From contig NZ_CP027707.1 of assembly GCF_003850345.1 (NCBI RefSeq), forward strand, positions 1,736,001 through 1,800,000: DNA of 64,000 bases, read 5' to 3'. Positions 18,210-27,222 of the stretch are shown here, in pieces. Below the pieces are notes generated by a model. That model searched no databases and was not told the origin of the DNA. It worked only from the letters and a program-made list of their open reading frames with translations. The position numbers were made by a program, and so were the translations under genes. This stretch comes from Pseudomonas chlororaphis subsp. piscium (GTDB lineage: Bacteria > Pseudomonadota > Gammaproteobacteria > Pseudomonadales > Pseudomonadaceae). Numbering within the stretch: position 1 is the first letter of the stretch; the number at the start of each line of letters is the position of its first letter.

Positions 18210-19620
18210 TGATCTCCAGCCGGCCGAGCAGCATGCCCAGGGACAGAATCCACTTGGCGGCGTCCGGCAGGGTGGCGAAGTTGCCGGCCGGGCCGATGGT
18301 TTCGCCCAGGCCCGGGCCCACACCCGACACCGTACTGGCCGCGCCGGTCAGGGCGGTCATCCAGTCCACCCCCAGCAGCGATAGCGCCAGGGCGATGACG
18401 CAAATGGTGATGGCGAAGAAGAACGAGAAGGTCAGGATCGAGCGGACGATCTCCTCGTCGAGGCGGTGACCGTTGTACTTCTGCTTGATCACCGCGCGGG
18501 GGTGGATCAGCTGGTTCAAGTTGGCCTTGAGCAGGATGTAGGCGACCTGGAAGCGGAAAATCTTGATCCCGCCGGCGGTCGAGCCGGAACAGCCGCCGAC
18601 GAAGCCCAGGTAAAAGAACAGCATCAGCGAGAAGTTGCCCCACAGGCTGTAGTCGCCCAGGGCGAAGCCGGTGGTGGTGACCACCGAGGTGACGTTCAGC
18701 GCGACGTGACGCAGGGCTTCCAGCCAATGCAGCTGGGTGGTCCACCAGTACCAGGTGCCGAGCACCAGCCAGGTCACCAGCAGCATGCCGAGCAAGCCCT
18801 GGACCTGCTGGTCCTTGATCAGCGCCCGGCGGTTGCCGCGCAGGGTGGCGACGTACAGGGTGAAGGGCAGGCTGCCGAGGATCATGACCACTACCGCTAC
18901 CCAGTGCACTGCCGGTTGCGGCCAGTGCGCCAGCGAGGCGTCGGAGGTGGAGAAGCCGCCGGTGGAAATCGCCGACATCGCGTGGTTGATCGCGTCGAAC
19001 AGGCTCATTCCGGCCCACCAGAAGGCCAGGCTGCCGAGAATGGTGATGCCGACATAGGCCGCCACGATCAGGCGCGCCACCATGTGCGAGCGCGGCATGA
19101 CCTTTTCCGAGCGGTCCGAGGATTCGGTCTGGAACAGGCGCATGCCACCGATGCGCAGCAGCGGCAGGATCGCCACCGCCATGCCGATGAAGCCGATGCC
19201 GCCGAGCCAGTGCAGCAGCGAACGCCACATCAGGATGCCTGGCGACATGGTGTCCAGGCCGCTGAGCACGGTGGCGCCGGTGGCGGTGATGCCGGACATG
19301 CTTTCAAAGAACGAGTCGGTGTAGCTGATGTGCTGGGTCAGCAAAAAGGGCAGGGCGGCGAAGATGCACACCACCAGCCAGCTGGACACTGTCAGCAGGT
19401 ACATGTCCCGCGGACGCAGGTGTACGTGCTCCGGGCGCCCCGGTATCACCAGGGCCAGGCCGGCGACGAAGGTGATCATGCTGGCCCAGAGGAACGACGG
19501 CAGGTCGCCGGTACGCTCGAACAGGACCAGCGTCGCCATCGGAATGACCATGGCGATGGCCAGGGTGATCAGGAAAATGCCGATGATGAAACCAATGATC
19601 CGTAGGGTCGGCAACGCCAT
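18166..19620 (-). CDS. trkH: Trk/TrkH-type potassium uptake membrane subunit
   Basis: A 484-residue membrane protein. The four K+-selectivity P-loops are visible as SGITATGATVLSG, SAISTGGFST, SVVTTTGFALGD and STVSGVGPGLGE. TrkH forms the ion pathway and works with cytoplasmic TrkA, which is not in this window. Length agrees with the family. Start ATG 19620 (MALPTLRIIGFIIG); the longer frame upstream overlaps the promoter. Confidence 0.95.
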   Translation of the reverse strand: MALPTLRIIGFIIGIFLITLAIAMVIPMATLVLFERTGDLPSFLWASMITFVAGLALVIPGRPEHVHLRPRDMYLLTVSSWLVVCIFAALPFLLTQHISYTDSFFESMSGITATGATVLSGLDTMSPGILMWRSLLHWLGGIGFIGMAVAILPLLRIGGMRLFQTESSDRSEKVMPRSHMVARLIVAAYVGITILGSLAFWWAGMSLFDAINHAMSAISTGGFSTSDASLAHWPQPAVHWVAVVVMILGSLPFTLYVATLRGNRRALIKDQQVQGLLGMLLVTWLVLGTWYWWTTQLHWLEALRHVALNVTSVVTTTGFALGDYSLWGNFSLMLFFYLGFVGGCSGSTAGGIKIFRFQVAYILLKANLNQLIHPRAVIKQKYNGHRLDEEIVRSILTFSFFFAITICVIALALSLLGVDWMTALTGAASTVSGVGPGLGETIGPAGNFATLPDAAKWILSLGMLLGRLEIITVFVLCIPAFWRH

Positions 19621-19652
19621 GAGGTCCGCTCGGGGCTGATAAGGAGGGCGCC

Positions 19653-19680
19653 ATTCTACCTGCGGTGCGGAGCATGTAAA
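19653..19680 (-). promoter_or_regulatory. Sigma-70-type promoter for trkH
   Basis: On the minus strand, TTTACA and TAGAAT are separated by 16 bp, ending about 33 bp before the trkH ATG. The same GGTAGAATGGC box occurs in mirror image at 19704-19714, facing the nitroreductase gene. Confidence 0.55.
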
Positions 19681-19740
19681 CCGGCACCTGGAAGGCACTT
19701 ATCGGTAGAATGGCCGGACATTTTTTTCAGGAGGTGGCCG

Positions 19741-20307
19741 ATGGAGGCTCTCGACGCATTGCTCAACCGTGTTTCCGTACCGCGTCTGGTGGACCCGGCG
19801 CCGACGGCGGCGCAACGCGAAGCGCTGTTCGCAGCGGCATTGCGTGCCCCGGATCACGGCCAGTTGCGACCTTGGCGCTTTCTGACGGTGGAAGGCGCGA
19901 CCCGTGAACAGCTGGGCGAGCTGCTGGTGGAGGCGGTGCAATTGCAGGGCGGCGAAGTGACCCAGGCCGCTCTGGACAAGGCTCGTGCCATGCCGCTGCG
20001 CGCGCCGTTGGTGGTGGTTGTGGTGGCCCGCCTGCAGGAGCACGTCAAAGTGCCGAAGTCGGAGCAACGGCTGGCGGCCGGCTGTGCCGCCCACGGTATT
20101 CTGCTGGCGGCCTACGCCCAGGGTATCGGTGCGGTGTGGCGTACCGGCGAGCTGTCCTATTCGCCCCATGTGGCTAAGGGCCTTGGCCTGGGCGAAGGTG
20201 AAGAAATCATCGCCTTCCTGTACCTGGGCACGCCGCTGAACGAGCCACGGGTCGCGCCCAAGGTGGATACGGCGGAGTTCGTCAGTGCCTGGTCGGGCAA
20301 GGCCTGA
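19741..20307 (+). CDS. Nitroreductase family (YdjA-like) oxidoreductase
   Basis: A 188-residue FMN-dependent nitroreductase fold. Typical segments are RAPDHGQLRPWRFLTVEG (FMN contact region near residue 36), AAGCAAHGILLAAYAQGIGAVW, and IAFLYLGTP at the C-terminus. Length agrees with YdjA. It reduces nitro or quinone compounds with NAD(P)H; the natural substrate is unknown. ATG 19741 follows a strong CAGGAGG. It is divergent from trkH. Confidence 0.92.
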   Translation: MEALDALLNRVSVPRLVDPAPTAAQREALFAAALRAPDHGQLRPWRFLTVEGATREQLGELLVEAVQLQGGEVTQAALDKARAMPLRAPLVVVVVARLQEHVKVPKSEQRLAAGCAAHGILLAAYAQGIGAVWRTGELSYSPHVAKGLGLGEGEEIIAFLYLGTPLNEPRVAPKVDTAEFVSAWSGKA

Positions 20308-20336
20308 TCCTAAAATTGGGCAGTAGCTGATAGCCA

Positions 20337-20439
20337 ATCGCGGGCAAGCCTCGCTCCTACAGACTCGCGTCGTTCACCCATCTAGCGAACGGCACCAACC
20401 TATAGGAGCGAGCGGGCGGCGATCTGACTTGCCCGCGAT
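20337..20439. repeat. REP palindrome pair
   Basis: ATCGCGGGCAAG (20337-20348) and CTTGCCCGCGAT (20428-20439) form the outer arms. Inner arms contain GCTCCTA and TAGGAGC. It sits between the convergent nitroreductase and sensor-kinase genes and may act as a transcript end. Confidence 0.85.
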
Positions 20440-20444
20440 GCTTT

Positions 20445-21785
20445 TCAGGCCTGAGCGCTAACGCCTGGCACCAAGGGCAACTCCAGGCTGGCGATAAAGC
20501 CACCCTGGGGATGATTGTCCAGCGTCAGGCTGCCGCCATGGCGTTCCGCGGCGCGCCGGGCGATGGCCAGGCCCAGCCCGTGACCCGGTGTGGTCTGCCC
20601 TGGGGCGCGGTAGAAAGGTTCGCCCAACAGGCGCAAATGTTCGGCCTCCACACCGGGGCCGTGATCACGCACGCTGAGCAGGATCCGGTCTCCCTGACGC
20701 AATGCCTGCACTTCGATCGGCTGTCCGGCCGGGTTGAAGCGCTGGGCATTGCGCAGCAGATTGTCCACCGCCCGTTCGATCATGGTCGGCCAGCCCTTGA
20801 GGCTGAGCTGCGGTTCAGCCTGGATTTTCACCGGCTGTTCCGGGCAGGCCAGTTGGGCATCCTTCTGCAGGTTGCCGAGCAGGGCGTTGAGGTCCACCTC
20901 TTCGGCGCTGGCGTTGTCGGCATCGACCCGGGCCAGTACCAGGATTTCGCTGATCAGCGCTTCCAGGCGATCGCACTCGCGGGTCAGGCGCGGCCACAGG
21001 CGCTCGCGCTCCTCGGCCGTGGCGCGTTCGGCCAGCGCCAGGGCAATGCGCAAGCGTGCCAGCGGCGAACGCAGTTCGTGGGAGACATCGCGCAGCAGCT
21101 GGCGCTGGCTGCCGATCAGGCTTTGCAGGCGTGAGCCCATGCGGTTGAAGTCCTTGGCCAGCACGCCGAACTCGTCGCGGCGGTCGGCCAGGCGGGCCAG
21201 GCTGTTCTGTTGGTAGGTGGTTTGCCCCAGGTCATGCACCGCACCGCGTAGACGACTGAGAGGGCGGGTGATGGACAGGGTCACCAGCAGGCTGAACAGG
21301 GTCAGCACCACCAGCGCGATGGTCAGGGCGCTCAGCGGCCACATCAGGCTGTCGCGGTGCCAGGCGCCCAGCTCCGGGTGGGGGATGCGGTAGATCAGCA
21401 GGTAGGTGTCGCCGGTTTTCGGGCTGGTGTACTCGGTGGTCAGGCGCCGCCAGGGCAAACGCCGGTCGTCGTTGTTCTGCCGGGCCTCGAAGGCCGCCGC
21501 GCGGCGCGGGAAGGTACCGCGGACCACCGGGTCGCCGCTTTCGTTGAGTACCTGCACATCAATGTGGTACTGGCGCTTGCGTTGTTGGAGGATCTCCTGC
21601 GCGGCGTCCTCGCCTTGTTCTTCGTAGGTCTGGGTCCATTCCTCGGCCAGGGTATTGAGGCCGGGATGGCGACTGAGGATCCAGGCATCCTGGTTCAGCA
21701 TGTGCCCAAGCAGAATCGACAGCCCTGCAACCAGGGCGATGGCCAGCCAGAAACTGGCGAGGATGCGCCAGAACAATGAACGCAC
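20445..21785 (-). CDS. CpxA/CpxS-like sensor histidine kinase
   Basis: A 446-residue sensor kinase. TM1 lies at about 8-28, a periplasmic domain runs to about 150, TM2 is about 151-173, then a HAMP region. The H-box is LLRDVSHELRSPLARLR, with the phospho-acceptor His in SHELRSP. The N-box is DNLLRNAQRF and the G boxes are DHGPGV and GHGLGLAI. With the upstream regulator (22694) and a Spy-like gene (22030) it resembles P. aeruginosa PA3204-PA3206 (cpxR, spy-like, cpxS). It probably senses envelope or metal stress. It lies 244 bp downstream of the spy-like gene, with an attenuator-like hairpin between. Confidence 0.92.
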   Translation of the reverse strand: MRSLFWRILASFWLAIALVAGLSILLGHMLNQDAWILSRHPGLNTLAEEWTQTYEEQGEDAAQEILQQRKRQYHIDVQVLNESGDPVVRGTFPRRAAAFEARQNNDDRRLPWRRLTTEYTSPKTGDTYLLIYRIPHPELGAWHRDSLMWPLSALTIALVVLTLFSLLVTLSITRPLSRLRGAVHDLGQTTYQQNSLARLADRRDEFGVLAKDFNRMGSRLQSLIGSQRQLLRDVSHELRSPLARLRIALALAERATAEERERLWPRLTRECDRLEALISEILVLARVDADNASAEEVDLNALLGNLQKDAQLACPEQPVKIQAEPQLSLKGWPTMIERAVDNLLRNAQRFNPAGQPIEVQALRQGDRILLSVRDHGPGVEAEHLRLLGEPFYRAPGQTTPGHGLGLAIARRAAERHGGSLTLDNHPQGGFIASLELPLVPGVSAQA

Positions 21786-21806
21786 GGGAAGTCCTCAAAC
21801 AAGGAA

Positions 21807-21830
21807 AGCCCAGTGGGGCGCCACTGGGCT
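21807..21830 (-). terminator. Terminator/attenuator hairpin ahead of the sensor kinase gene
   Basis: AGCCCAGTGG and CCACTGGGCT form a perfect 10-bp stem with a 4-nt loop. Read on the minus strand it is followed by TTTCC. It lies 21 bp upstream of the kinase start, so it could limit read-through from the spy-like gene. Confidence 0.5.
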
Positions 21831-22029
21831 GTGGGATAAGCGCTAGGTTCTGTGCGTAAACTGCCTGCGCGTCGATCATGCTGCACGCTGGGCGCCAAAG
21901 GCGCTACGCAGAAACAGGCTCGGAATGCTCATTTAGGCCCCTAAAGTCGCCCGCGACCCCGGCCGTTCCTCGCCTGTTTTTGCCTTGCCTGATCGCCGCT
22001 CGGCTACTTTCCGTACAGAGTCTCGAGCA

Positions 22030-22467
22030 TTATTGCGCTTTTTGCGGTTGTTGCGCTTTCCAGGCCTTGAATTCGGCCCATTCGGCGCGGCGCTCGGCGT
22101 GTTTCTTCTGGATGGCGTCAAACTCTTTCTGTTGTTCCGGCTTGAGCAGGGCGCGGATATCCGCCTCGGTTTTCTGGCGCTTGGCGGCGATCTCGTCCTT
22201 CATTGCCTTCTGGTCGGCCGGCGACAGTTTTTCCAGGTACTTCTGCACCAGCTCTTTGCGCTCGTGCATCTGCTCACCCATCAGCTTGCGGATCTGCTGG
22301 CGCTGTTCGCGGCTCAGGTCCAGCTGGCTGTAAGGGCCTTTACCGCGCATGTGTTCACTGTGGCGCGGGCCGTCCATCGGACCCATGGGGCCTGCGCCTT
22401 CCGGCATGGCCATGGCCACGGTCGGCAGGGCGGCGGCGAACATCAGAGCGATCAGGGTCTTGCGCAT
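22030..22467 (-). CDS. Spy/CpxP-like periplasmic protein (LTxxQ motif)
   Basis: The precursor has 145 residues and a clear signal peptide (MRKTLIALMFAAALPTVAMA). The mature part is highly charged and helical, with two LTxxQ-like motifs (DLSREQRQQI and LLKPEQQKEF), as in Spy and CpxP. Family members act as periplasmic chaperones or feedback inhibitors of a Cpx-type kinase. AGGAG lies 8 nt before ATG 22467; the longer open frame lacks a signal peptide at its N-terminus. Confidence 0.9.
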   Translation of the reverse strand: MRKTLIALMFAAALPTVAMAMPEGAGPMGPMDGPRHSEHMRGKGPYSQLDLSREQRQQIRKLMGEQMHERKELVQKYLEKLSPADQKAMKDEIAAKRQKTEADIRALLKPEQQKEFDAIQKKHAERRAEWAEFKAWKAQQPQKAQ

Positions 22468-22549
22468 GGTGTATCTCCTTGTCTCATTCCCGGTCAGTTC
22501 CGGATGTGTGCAGATTACGGAGATCAAGGTCAGCGGCGGTCAGCGAAGG

Positions 22550-22565
22550 GTAAAGCTTGGGTAAA
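22550..22565. promoter_or_regulatory. Candidate CpxR box upstream of the spy-like gene
   Basis: The direct repeat GTAAA-N6-GTAAA matches the CpxR consensus GTAAA(N4-8)GTAAA known from enterobacteria. It lies 83-98 bp upstream of the spy-like start, in a short gap between that gene and the regulator. Its presence suggests the chaperone gene has its own stress-induced promoter. Confidence 0.5.
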
Positions 22566-22592
22566 GACGTTTTTTGGCGAAACTGACATATC

Positions 22593-22680
22593 CCCTGTAG
22601 CCGCTGCCGAGCCTGCGAACGACCGGTACGGTCGCAGGGATCTTGCGAATGCAGGAGGGCCTGCGGCAGCGGCTACAGGG
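22593..22680. repeat. Long inverted repeat, second REP family
   Basis: CCCTGTAGCCGCTGCCG (22593-22609) is exactly complementary to 22664-22680. The arm shares TGTAGCCGCTG with the repeat at 29932-30063. It separates the regulator gene from the spy-like gene. Confidence 0.8.
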
Positions 22681-22693
22681 ATCAGCGATAGGT

Positions 22694-23371
22694 TCAGAGG
22701 CTGTAGTAGTAGCCACGGCTGCGCAGGGCGACGATGCGCGGGCGGCCGTCGGGGTGGGGGCCGATCTTCTTGCGCAGGTTGCTGACGTGCATGTCCAGGC
22801 TGCGGTCGTACAGGGTCAGTTTGCGGCCCAGGGCGATCTGCGCCAGTTCCTGCTTGTCCAGCGGCTCGCCCGGTTGCTTGAGCAAGGCTTCCAGCAGGCG
22901 GCTTTCGGAAACGGTGAGGGTGATGTTCTGTTCGTCGATGCTGACTACGCCGCGTACCGGGCTGAAGCACAGGTCGCCCAGCTCCATCTGGCTGGACACC
23001 GCGGCCGGGTGACTGCGGCGCAGCACAGCGCGCAAGCGGGCCGTCAGTTCACGCGGATCGCAGGGTTTGGCCAGGTAGTCGTCGGCGCCCAGCTCCAGGC
23101 CGAGGATGCGGTCCAGGGGCTCGCCGCGGGCCGAAAGCATCAGCACCGGCAAGTCCGGGTGGTCGTTGCGCAACTGCTTGAGCAGTTCCAGGCCGCTGCC
23201 GTCGGGCAGCATCACGTCCAGCACCACCGCCGCCGGAGCGTGATCGGCCAGGGCGCGACGGGCACTGTGGCCATCGTGGCAGGCCCGTACCTGAAAACCT
23301 TCCTGGCCCAGCCAACTGGTCAGGAGCTCGCAGAGTTCCTGGTCATCGTCAATCAGTAACAGGTCGCTCAT
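22694..23371 (-). CDS. cpxR: CpxR-like OmpR-family response regulator
   Basis: A 225-residue regulator. The receiver domain has the acidic pocket LLIDDDQE, the phospho-acceptor Asp in VVLDVMLPDGSG, and Lys in YLAKPCDPRELTAR. The C-terminal winged helix ends DMHVSNLRKKIGPHPDGRPRIVALRSRGYYYSL. It is the first gene of the locus with the Spy-like protein and the sensor kinase, matching the P. aeruginosa cpxR context. Confidence 0.9.
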   Translation of the reverse strand: MSDLLLIDDDQELCELLTSWLGQEGFQVRACHDGHSARRALADHAPAAVVLDVMLPDGSGLELLKQLRNDHPDLPVLMLSARGEPLDRILGLELGADDYLAKPCDPRELTARLRAVLRRSHPAAVSSQMELGDLCFSPVRGVVSIDEQNITLTVSESRLLEALLKQPGEPLDKQELAQIALGRKLTLYDRSLDMHVSNLRKKIGPHPDGRPRIVALRSRGYYYSL

Positions 23372-23378
23372 GAATCAC

Positions 23379-23789
23379 TCAATTTAGCCATTGTCGACGC
23401 TTTCTATGTCCACCACTGGCGAAGATACCGCAGAGCAGGGCCAATAGCGCTACTCCGGCGCCGGTGACGAACCACTGCTGCTGATCGGTCAGCAGGCGCG
23501 GCACGGAACTGGCCTGGGCTTCGCGCAGTTGCAGCTTGAGGCGCTGGTTCTCCTGGCGCAGGCGGCTCAGCTGGGCGCTTTCACGTTCGCTGTCGGCGCT
23601 CTGCAATTGCCGGGTCAACTCTTCGCGCTGGCGCTCGCTGTCTTTCAGGCGCTGCTGCAATTCGTTGATCTGGCTGCCGGCACTCAGGGACAAAGGCGTC
23701 GAATGCCCCGGGTCCGTGGTTTCTTCGGCGGAGGCGCTCGCCCCGATCGTTAACATGACCAACAACAGGCACAACAGACCTTGGCGCAT
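23379..23789 (-). CDS. Small coiled-coil membrane-anchored protein
   Basis: A 136-residue protein with a signal peptide (MRQGLLCLLLVMLTIGASASA). A coiled coil follows at about residues 40-95 (INELQQRLKDSERQREELTR and onward), then a C-terminal TM helix (FVTGAGVALLALLCGIFASGG) and a basic end (HRKRRQWLN). The arrangement equals the C-terminal half of TIGR04211-type periplasmic proteins without their SH3 domain. AGGAG precedes ATG 23789. It ends 7 bp before cpxR, suggesting co-transcription. Function is unknown. Confidence 0.8.
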   Translation of the reverse strand: MRQGLLCLLLVMLTIGASASAEETTDPGHSTPLSLSAGSQINELQQRLKDSERQREELTRQLQSADSERESAQLSRLRQENQRLKLQLREAQASSVPRLLTDQQQWFVTGAGVALLALLCGIFASGGHRKRRQWLN

Positions 23790-23899
23790 CGGAACTCCTG
23801 ATTCCAATCGAGTGTTGGGCAAGTTGTCGGCAGTCAAACGAGAATAATGAGCGATTGAGAGCGCGATGAACCGATAAGGTTCACCGCGCGGGAGAGGAT

Positions 23900-24199
23900 T
23901 TACGGCAGGACTTGCTTGAACGGCTTGACCAGGACGCTGGCATAGACGCCGGCGGCGACGTAAGGATCGGCATCGGCCCAGGCCTGGGCGGCGCTCAGCG
24001 AGTCGAATTCGGCGACGATCAGGCTGCCGGTGAAACCCGCGGCACCGGGATCATTGCTGTCGACGGCAGGGTGTGGCCCGGCCAGTACCACGCGACCTTC
24101 GGCCTTGAGCTGCTGCAACCGCTCCAGATGCGCCGGGCGCGCGGCCAGGCGGTTTTCCAGGGAGTTGGCGACGTCTGTAGCAATGATTGCGTAAAGCAT
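23900..24199 (-). CDS. YciI-family protein
   Basis: A 99-residue YciI domain starting [18 protein letters not shown]. Conserved features are the early [22 protein letters not shown] and the later [29 protein letters not shown]. The family has a dimeric ferredoxin-like fold with a His-Asp pair and unknown substrate. It is separated by a single base from yciB upstream, so the two are almost certainly co-transcribed. Confidence 0.93.
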   Translation of the reverse strand: MLYAIIATDVANSLENRLAARPAHLERLQQLKAEGRVVLAGPHPAVDSNDPGAAGFTGSLIVAEFDSLSAAQAWADADPYVAAGVYASVLVKPFKQVLP

Positions 24200-24200
24200 G

Positions 24201-24797
24201 TCAGTCCTCGGTTTTCGAAGTGGTGGGTTCGGTGTCGTGAAGATGGCGCGACAGGTAGATGCCCTGGCCGACCAGGAACAGCACGGTCATGCCCAGGCTG
24301 CCGAAGACCTTGAAGTCGACCCAGATGCTCTGGAAGGTGAAGGCAACGAACAGGTTGGCGGCGCCGCAGAACAGGAAGAAGGCGATCCAGGCGATGTTCA
24401 GGCGGGTCCAGACCGGGTCCGGCAGGGTCAGCGCGTGGCCCATGATGCGCTTGATCAGCAGGCGGTCGCCGATGAAATGGCTGCCGATAAAGGCCAGGGC
24501 GAACAGCCAGTTGACCACCGGCGCCTTCCATTTAAGGAAGGTTTCGCTGTGGAAGGCCAGGGTCAGGCTGCCGAATACCAGGCAGGCGACCAGGGTCAGC
24601 CATTGGCTTTTCTCCAGCTTGCGCTGGGAGATGAACAGCGCGCCGTATACCACCAGGGAGCTGATGATCAACACCGCCGTGGCGCTGTAGATACCGCCTA
24701 GGGTCAGTTGTTGACCGGCAATGTCGACGACTCGGGGATCGATTTTGTAGACGATGAAAAACAGGAACAGCGGGATGAAGTCGATGAATTGTTTCAC
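24201..24797 (-). CDS. yciB: Septation protein A (YciB/IspZ family)
   Basis: A 198-residue inner-membrane protein from GTG 24797 ([18 protein letters not shown]). It has about five TM helices and the conserved segment [23 protein letters not shown]. Family members affect cell length and envelope integrity with YciC-like partners. The start is set by alignment to the family N-terminus, since the longer open frame is not membrane-like. It directly precedes the YciI gene. Confidence 0.93.
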   Translation of the reverse strand: MKQFIDFIPLFLFFIVYKIDPRVVDIAGQQLTLGGIYSATAVLIISSLVVYGALFISQRKLEKSQWLTLVACLVFGSLTLAFHSETFLKWKAPVVNWLFALAFIGSHFIGDRLLIKRIMGHALTLPDPVWTRLNIAWIAFFLFCGAANLFVAFTFQSIWVDFKVFGSLGMTVLFLVGQGIYLSRHLHDTEPTTSKTED

Positions 24798-24884
24798 AGT
24801 GGCAGCCAGAAGCAGGATGTGGCGGCATAATAACAAACATCCATGGCAGCGAAAGCGCCAGCTGACTTGAGGTTGAACAGTCCC

Positions 24885-25748
24885 GTGAATGTTGATTTGC
24901 ACTGCCACAGCACGGCCTCCGATGGCGCCCTGGCGCCCGCGACTCTGGTTGCGCGTGCGTTCGAGAAAGGCGTGCGAGTCCTGGCCCTGACCGATCATGA
25001 CACCCTGGAAGGCCTTGACGAGGCTCGCCTCGCGGCGCAGGAACTGGGCATGCAACTGGTCAATGGTGTCGAATTGTCCTGCACCTGGGGTGGGGCGACC
25101 ATTCATGTGCTGGGCTACGGTTTCGACGTCAATGCGCCGTCATTGGTCGAGGCCATCGGCAAGTTGCACGACGGTCGCTGGCTGCGTTCCGAAGAAATAA
25201 GTCGCAAGCTCGCGCTCAAGGGCATGCCGGGTGCCCTCGAAGGGGCCCGGGCGATCCAGCAGGAACTGGGCGACAGCGGCAATGCGCCGGCCCGGCCGCA
25301 CTTCGCCGATTACCTGGTGCGCGCCGGTTTCGTGAAGGACCGCGCCGAAGCTTTTCGCAAGTGGCTGGGGGCCGGCAAGCTGGGCGACGTCAAGCAGCAC
25401 TGGCCGACCCTGGAGGAAACCGTCGAGACGCTACGCGCGGCGGGGGCCTGGGTCAGCCTGGCCCATCCCTGGCATTACGATTTCACCCGCAGCAAACGTC
25501 GCCGCCTGATTGCCGACTATATTCAAGCAGGTGGCCACGCGATCGAGGTGGTCAACGGCCACCAACCCGCCGAGCAGGTGGGCAGCCTGGCCATCCTTGC
25601 TCGGGAGTTCGGTCTGCTGGTGAGCGCCGGCAGTGATTTTCATGGCCCTGGAGGCTGGTCCGAGATAGGCGAGTATCGCCCTGTTCCGGAGGATCTGCCG
25701 CCGCTCTGGTGTCGGTTCAAACATGACCCAATTATTGCCGCCGTCTGA
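24885..25748 (+). CDS. PHP-domain phosphoesterase (RNase AM / YciV-like)
   Basis: A 287-residue protein from GTG 24885 ([14 protein letters not shown]). The PHP metal motifs are complete: [44 protein letters not shown] and [10 protein letters not shown]. The family hydrolyses 3',5'-nucleoside bisphosphates (pAp) and trims the 5' ends of rRNA (RNase AM/TrpH). An upstream in-frame ATG at 24843 lacks a ribosome site. Divergent from yciB; followed after 13 bp by the TsaC-like gene. Confidence 0.92.
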   Translation: MNVDLHCHSTASDGALAPATLVARAFEKGVRVLALTDHDTLEGLDEARLAAQELGMQLVNGVELSCTWGGATIHVLGYGFDVNAPSLVEAIGKLHDGRWLRSEEISRKLALKGMPGALEGARAIQQELGDSGNAPARPHFADYLVRAGFVKDRAEAFRKWLGAGKLGDVKQHWPTLEETVETLRAAGAWVSLAHPWHYDFTRSKRRRLIADYIQAGGHAIEVVNGHQPAEQVGSLAILAREFGLLVSAGSDFHGPGGWSEIGEYRPVPEDLPPLWCRFKHDPIIAAV

Positions 25749-25761
25749 ACAGGTAGAGAAT

Positions 25762-26391
25762 GTGAGTCAATTTTTCCAGATTCATCCGGAAAACCCGCAA
25801 CCGCGCCTGATCAAACAGGCTGTCGAAATCATCCGCTCAGGTGGCGTGGTGATCTACCCGACCGACTCGTCCTACGCCATTGGCTGCCAGATCGGCGACA
25901 AGAGCGCGGTCGAGCGCGTGCGGCGTCTGCGGCAACTGGATGACAAACACAACTTCGCGCTGATCTGCAGCGACCTGTCGCAGCTGGGCCTGTTCGCCAA
26001 GATCGATACCGGCACCTTTCGCCTGCTCAAGGCTCATCTGCCGGGGCCTTACACCTTCATCCTCAACGCTACCCGCGAAGTGCCGCGGCTGTTGCTGCAC
26101 CCGAAGAAACGCACCATCGGCCTGCGGGTGCCGAGCCATCCGATCGCCCTGGCGCTGCTGGCCGAACTGGGCGAGCCGCTGATGAGCGTCAGCCTGATCA
26201 TGCCCGGTGAAACCGAGCCGATGAACGATCCTTATGAAATGCGCCAACTGCTCGAGCATCAGGTCGACCTGATCATCGATGGCGGTTTTGGCGGCATCAT
26301 GGCCTCCACCGTGATCAACCTGGCCGATGGCGAGCCGGAAGTGATCCGTATCGGCTGCGGCGACCCGGCTCCCTTCATGGTCGAGGCCTGA
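25762..26391 (+). CDS. L-threonylcarbamoyladenylate synthase family (TsaC/YciO)
   Basis: A 209-residue Sua5/YciO/YrdC-domain protein from GTG 25762 (MSQFFQIHPENPQPRLIKQ). It has the ATP/threonine pocket motifs YPTDSSYAIGC and KRTIGLRVPSHP, and ends near STVINLADGEPEVIRIG. TsaC makes the threonylcarbamoyl-AMP used for t6A37 of tRNA. The YDSSY-type motif and N-terminus look like the YciO branch, whose activity is weaker, so exact identity is uncertain. Its stop touches the scpA start. Confidence 0.88.
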   Translation: MSQFFQIHPENPQPRLIKQAVEIIRSGGVVIYPTDSSYAIGCQIGDKSAVERVRRLRQLDDKHNFALICSDLSQLGLFAKIDTGTFRLLKAHLPGPYTFILNATREVPRLLLHPKKRTIGLRVPSHPIALALLAELGEPLMSVSLIMPGETEPMNDPYEMRQLLEHQVDLIIDGGFGGIMASTVINLADGEPEVIRIGCGDPAPFMVEA

Positions 26392-27210
26392 ATGTCCGCA
26401 GTGGAACACGTTGACGACCAGGCCGGAGCGCAGCAGGAGCTGCCCTTTGCGATGGTCTACGGCCAGGCGGTCATGGAAATGCCGCTGGACTTGTACATCC
26501 CGCCGGACGCCCTGGAAGTCTTTCTCGAAGCCTTCGAAGGGCCGCTTGACCTGCTGCTGTACCTGATCCGCAAGCAGAACATCGACATCCTCGACATCCC
26601 GGTGGCGGAAATCACCCGCCAGTACATGGGCTACGTCGAATTGATGCAGTCGGTGCGCCTGGAGCTGGCCGCCGAATACCTGGTGATGGCGGCCATGCTG
26701 GCCGAGATCAAGTCGCGCATGCTGTTGCCGCGCTCGGCCGAGGTGGAAGAGGAAGAGGAAGACCCGCGCGCCGAACTGATCCGCCGTCTGCAGGAATACG
26801 AGCGTTTCAAGGCCGCCGCCGAAGGTATCGATGGCCTGAGCCGGGTCGGTCGCGACGTCATAGTGCCCAAGCTCGATGCCCCGGAAGCCCGGGCGCGCAA
26901 GCTGCTGCCGGATGTCGCCCTGGAAGAGGTGCTGATGTCCATGGCCGAGGTGCTGCGCCGTGGCGACATGTTCGAAAGCCATCAGGTCAGCCGCGAGGCG
27001 CTGTCCACCCGCGAGCGCATGAGCGAGGTGCTGGAGCGGCTCAAGGGCGGTGGTTTTGTGCCTTTTGTCGAGCTGTTCACCGCGGAAGAAGGACGCCTGG
27101 GGGTGGTTGTGACCTTCATGGCGGTCCTCGAGCTGGTCAAGGAATCCCTGGTCGAGCTGGTACAGAATGAGCCTTTCACGGCTATCCATGTGCGGGCGCG
27201 AGCCGAATAA
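26392..27210 (+). CDS. scpA: Segregation and condensation protein A
   Basis: A 272-residue kleisin. The core begins LEVFLEAFEGPLDLLLYLIRKQNIDILDIPVAEITRQY, the hallmark of ScpA. An acidic linker EEEEEDPRAELIRRLQEYERF follows, and the C-terminal winged helix includes VTFMAVLELVKESLVELVQ. ScpA bridges SMC heads in chromosome condensation together with ScpB. It starts directly after the tsaC-like stop, and scpB follows 12 bp later. Confidence 0.95.
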   Translation: MSAVEHVDDQAGAQQELPFAMVYGQAVMEMPLDLYIPPDALEVFLEAFEGPLDLLLYLIRKQNIDILDIPVAEITRQYMGYVELMQSVRLELAAEYLVMAAMLAEIKSRMLLPRSAEVEEEEEDPRAELIRRLQEYERFKAAAEGIDGLSRVGRDVIVPKLDAPEARARKLLPDVALEEVLMSMAEVLRRGDMFESHQVSREALSTRERMSEVLERLKGGGFVPFVELFTAEEGRLGVVVTFMAVLELVKESLVELVQNEPFTAIHVRARAE

Positions 27211-27222
27211 CGAGCTGAAACA

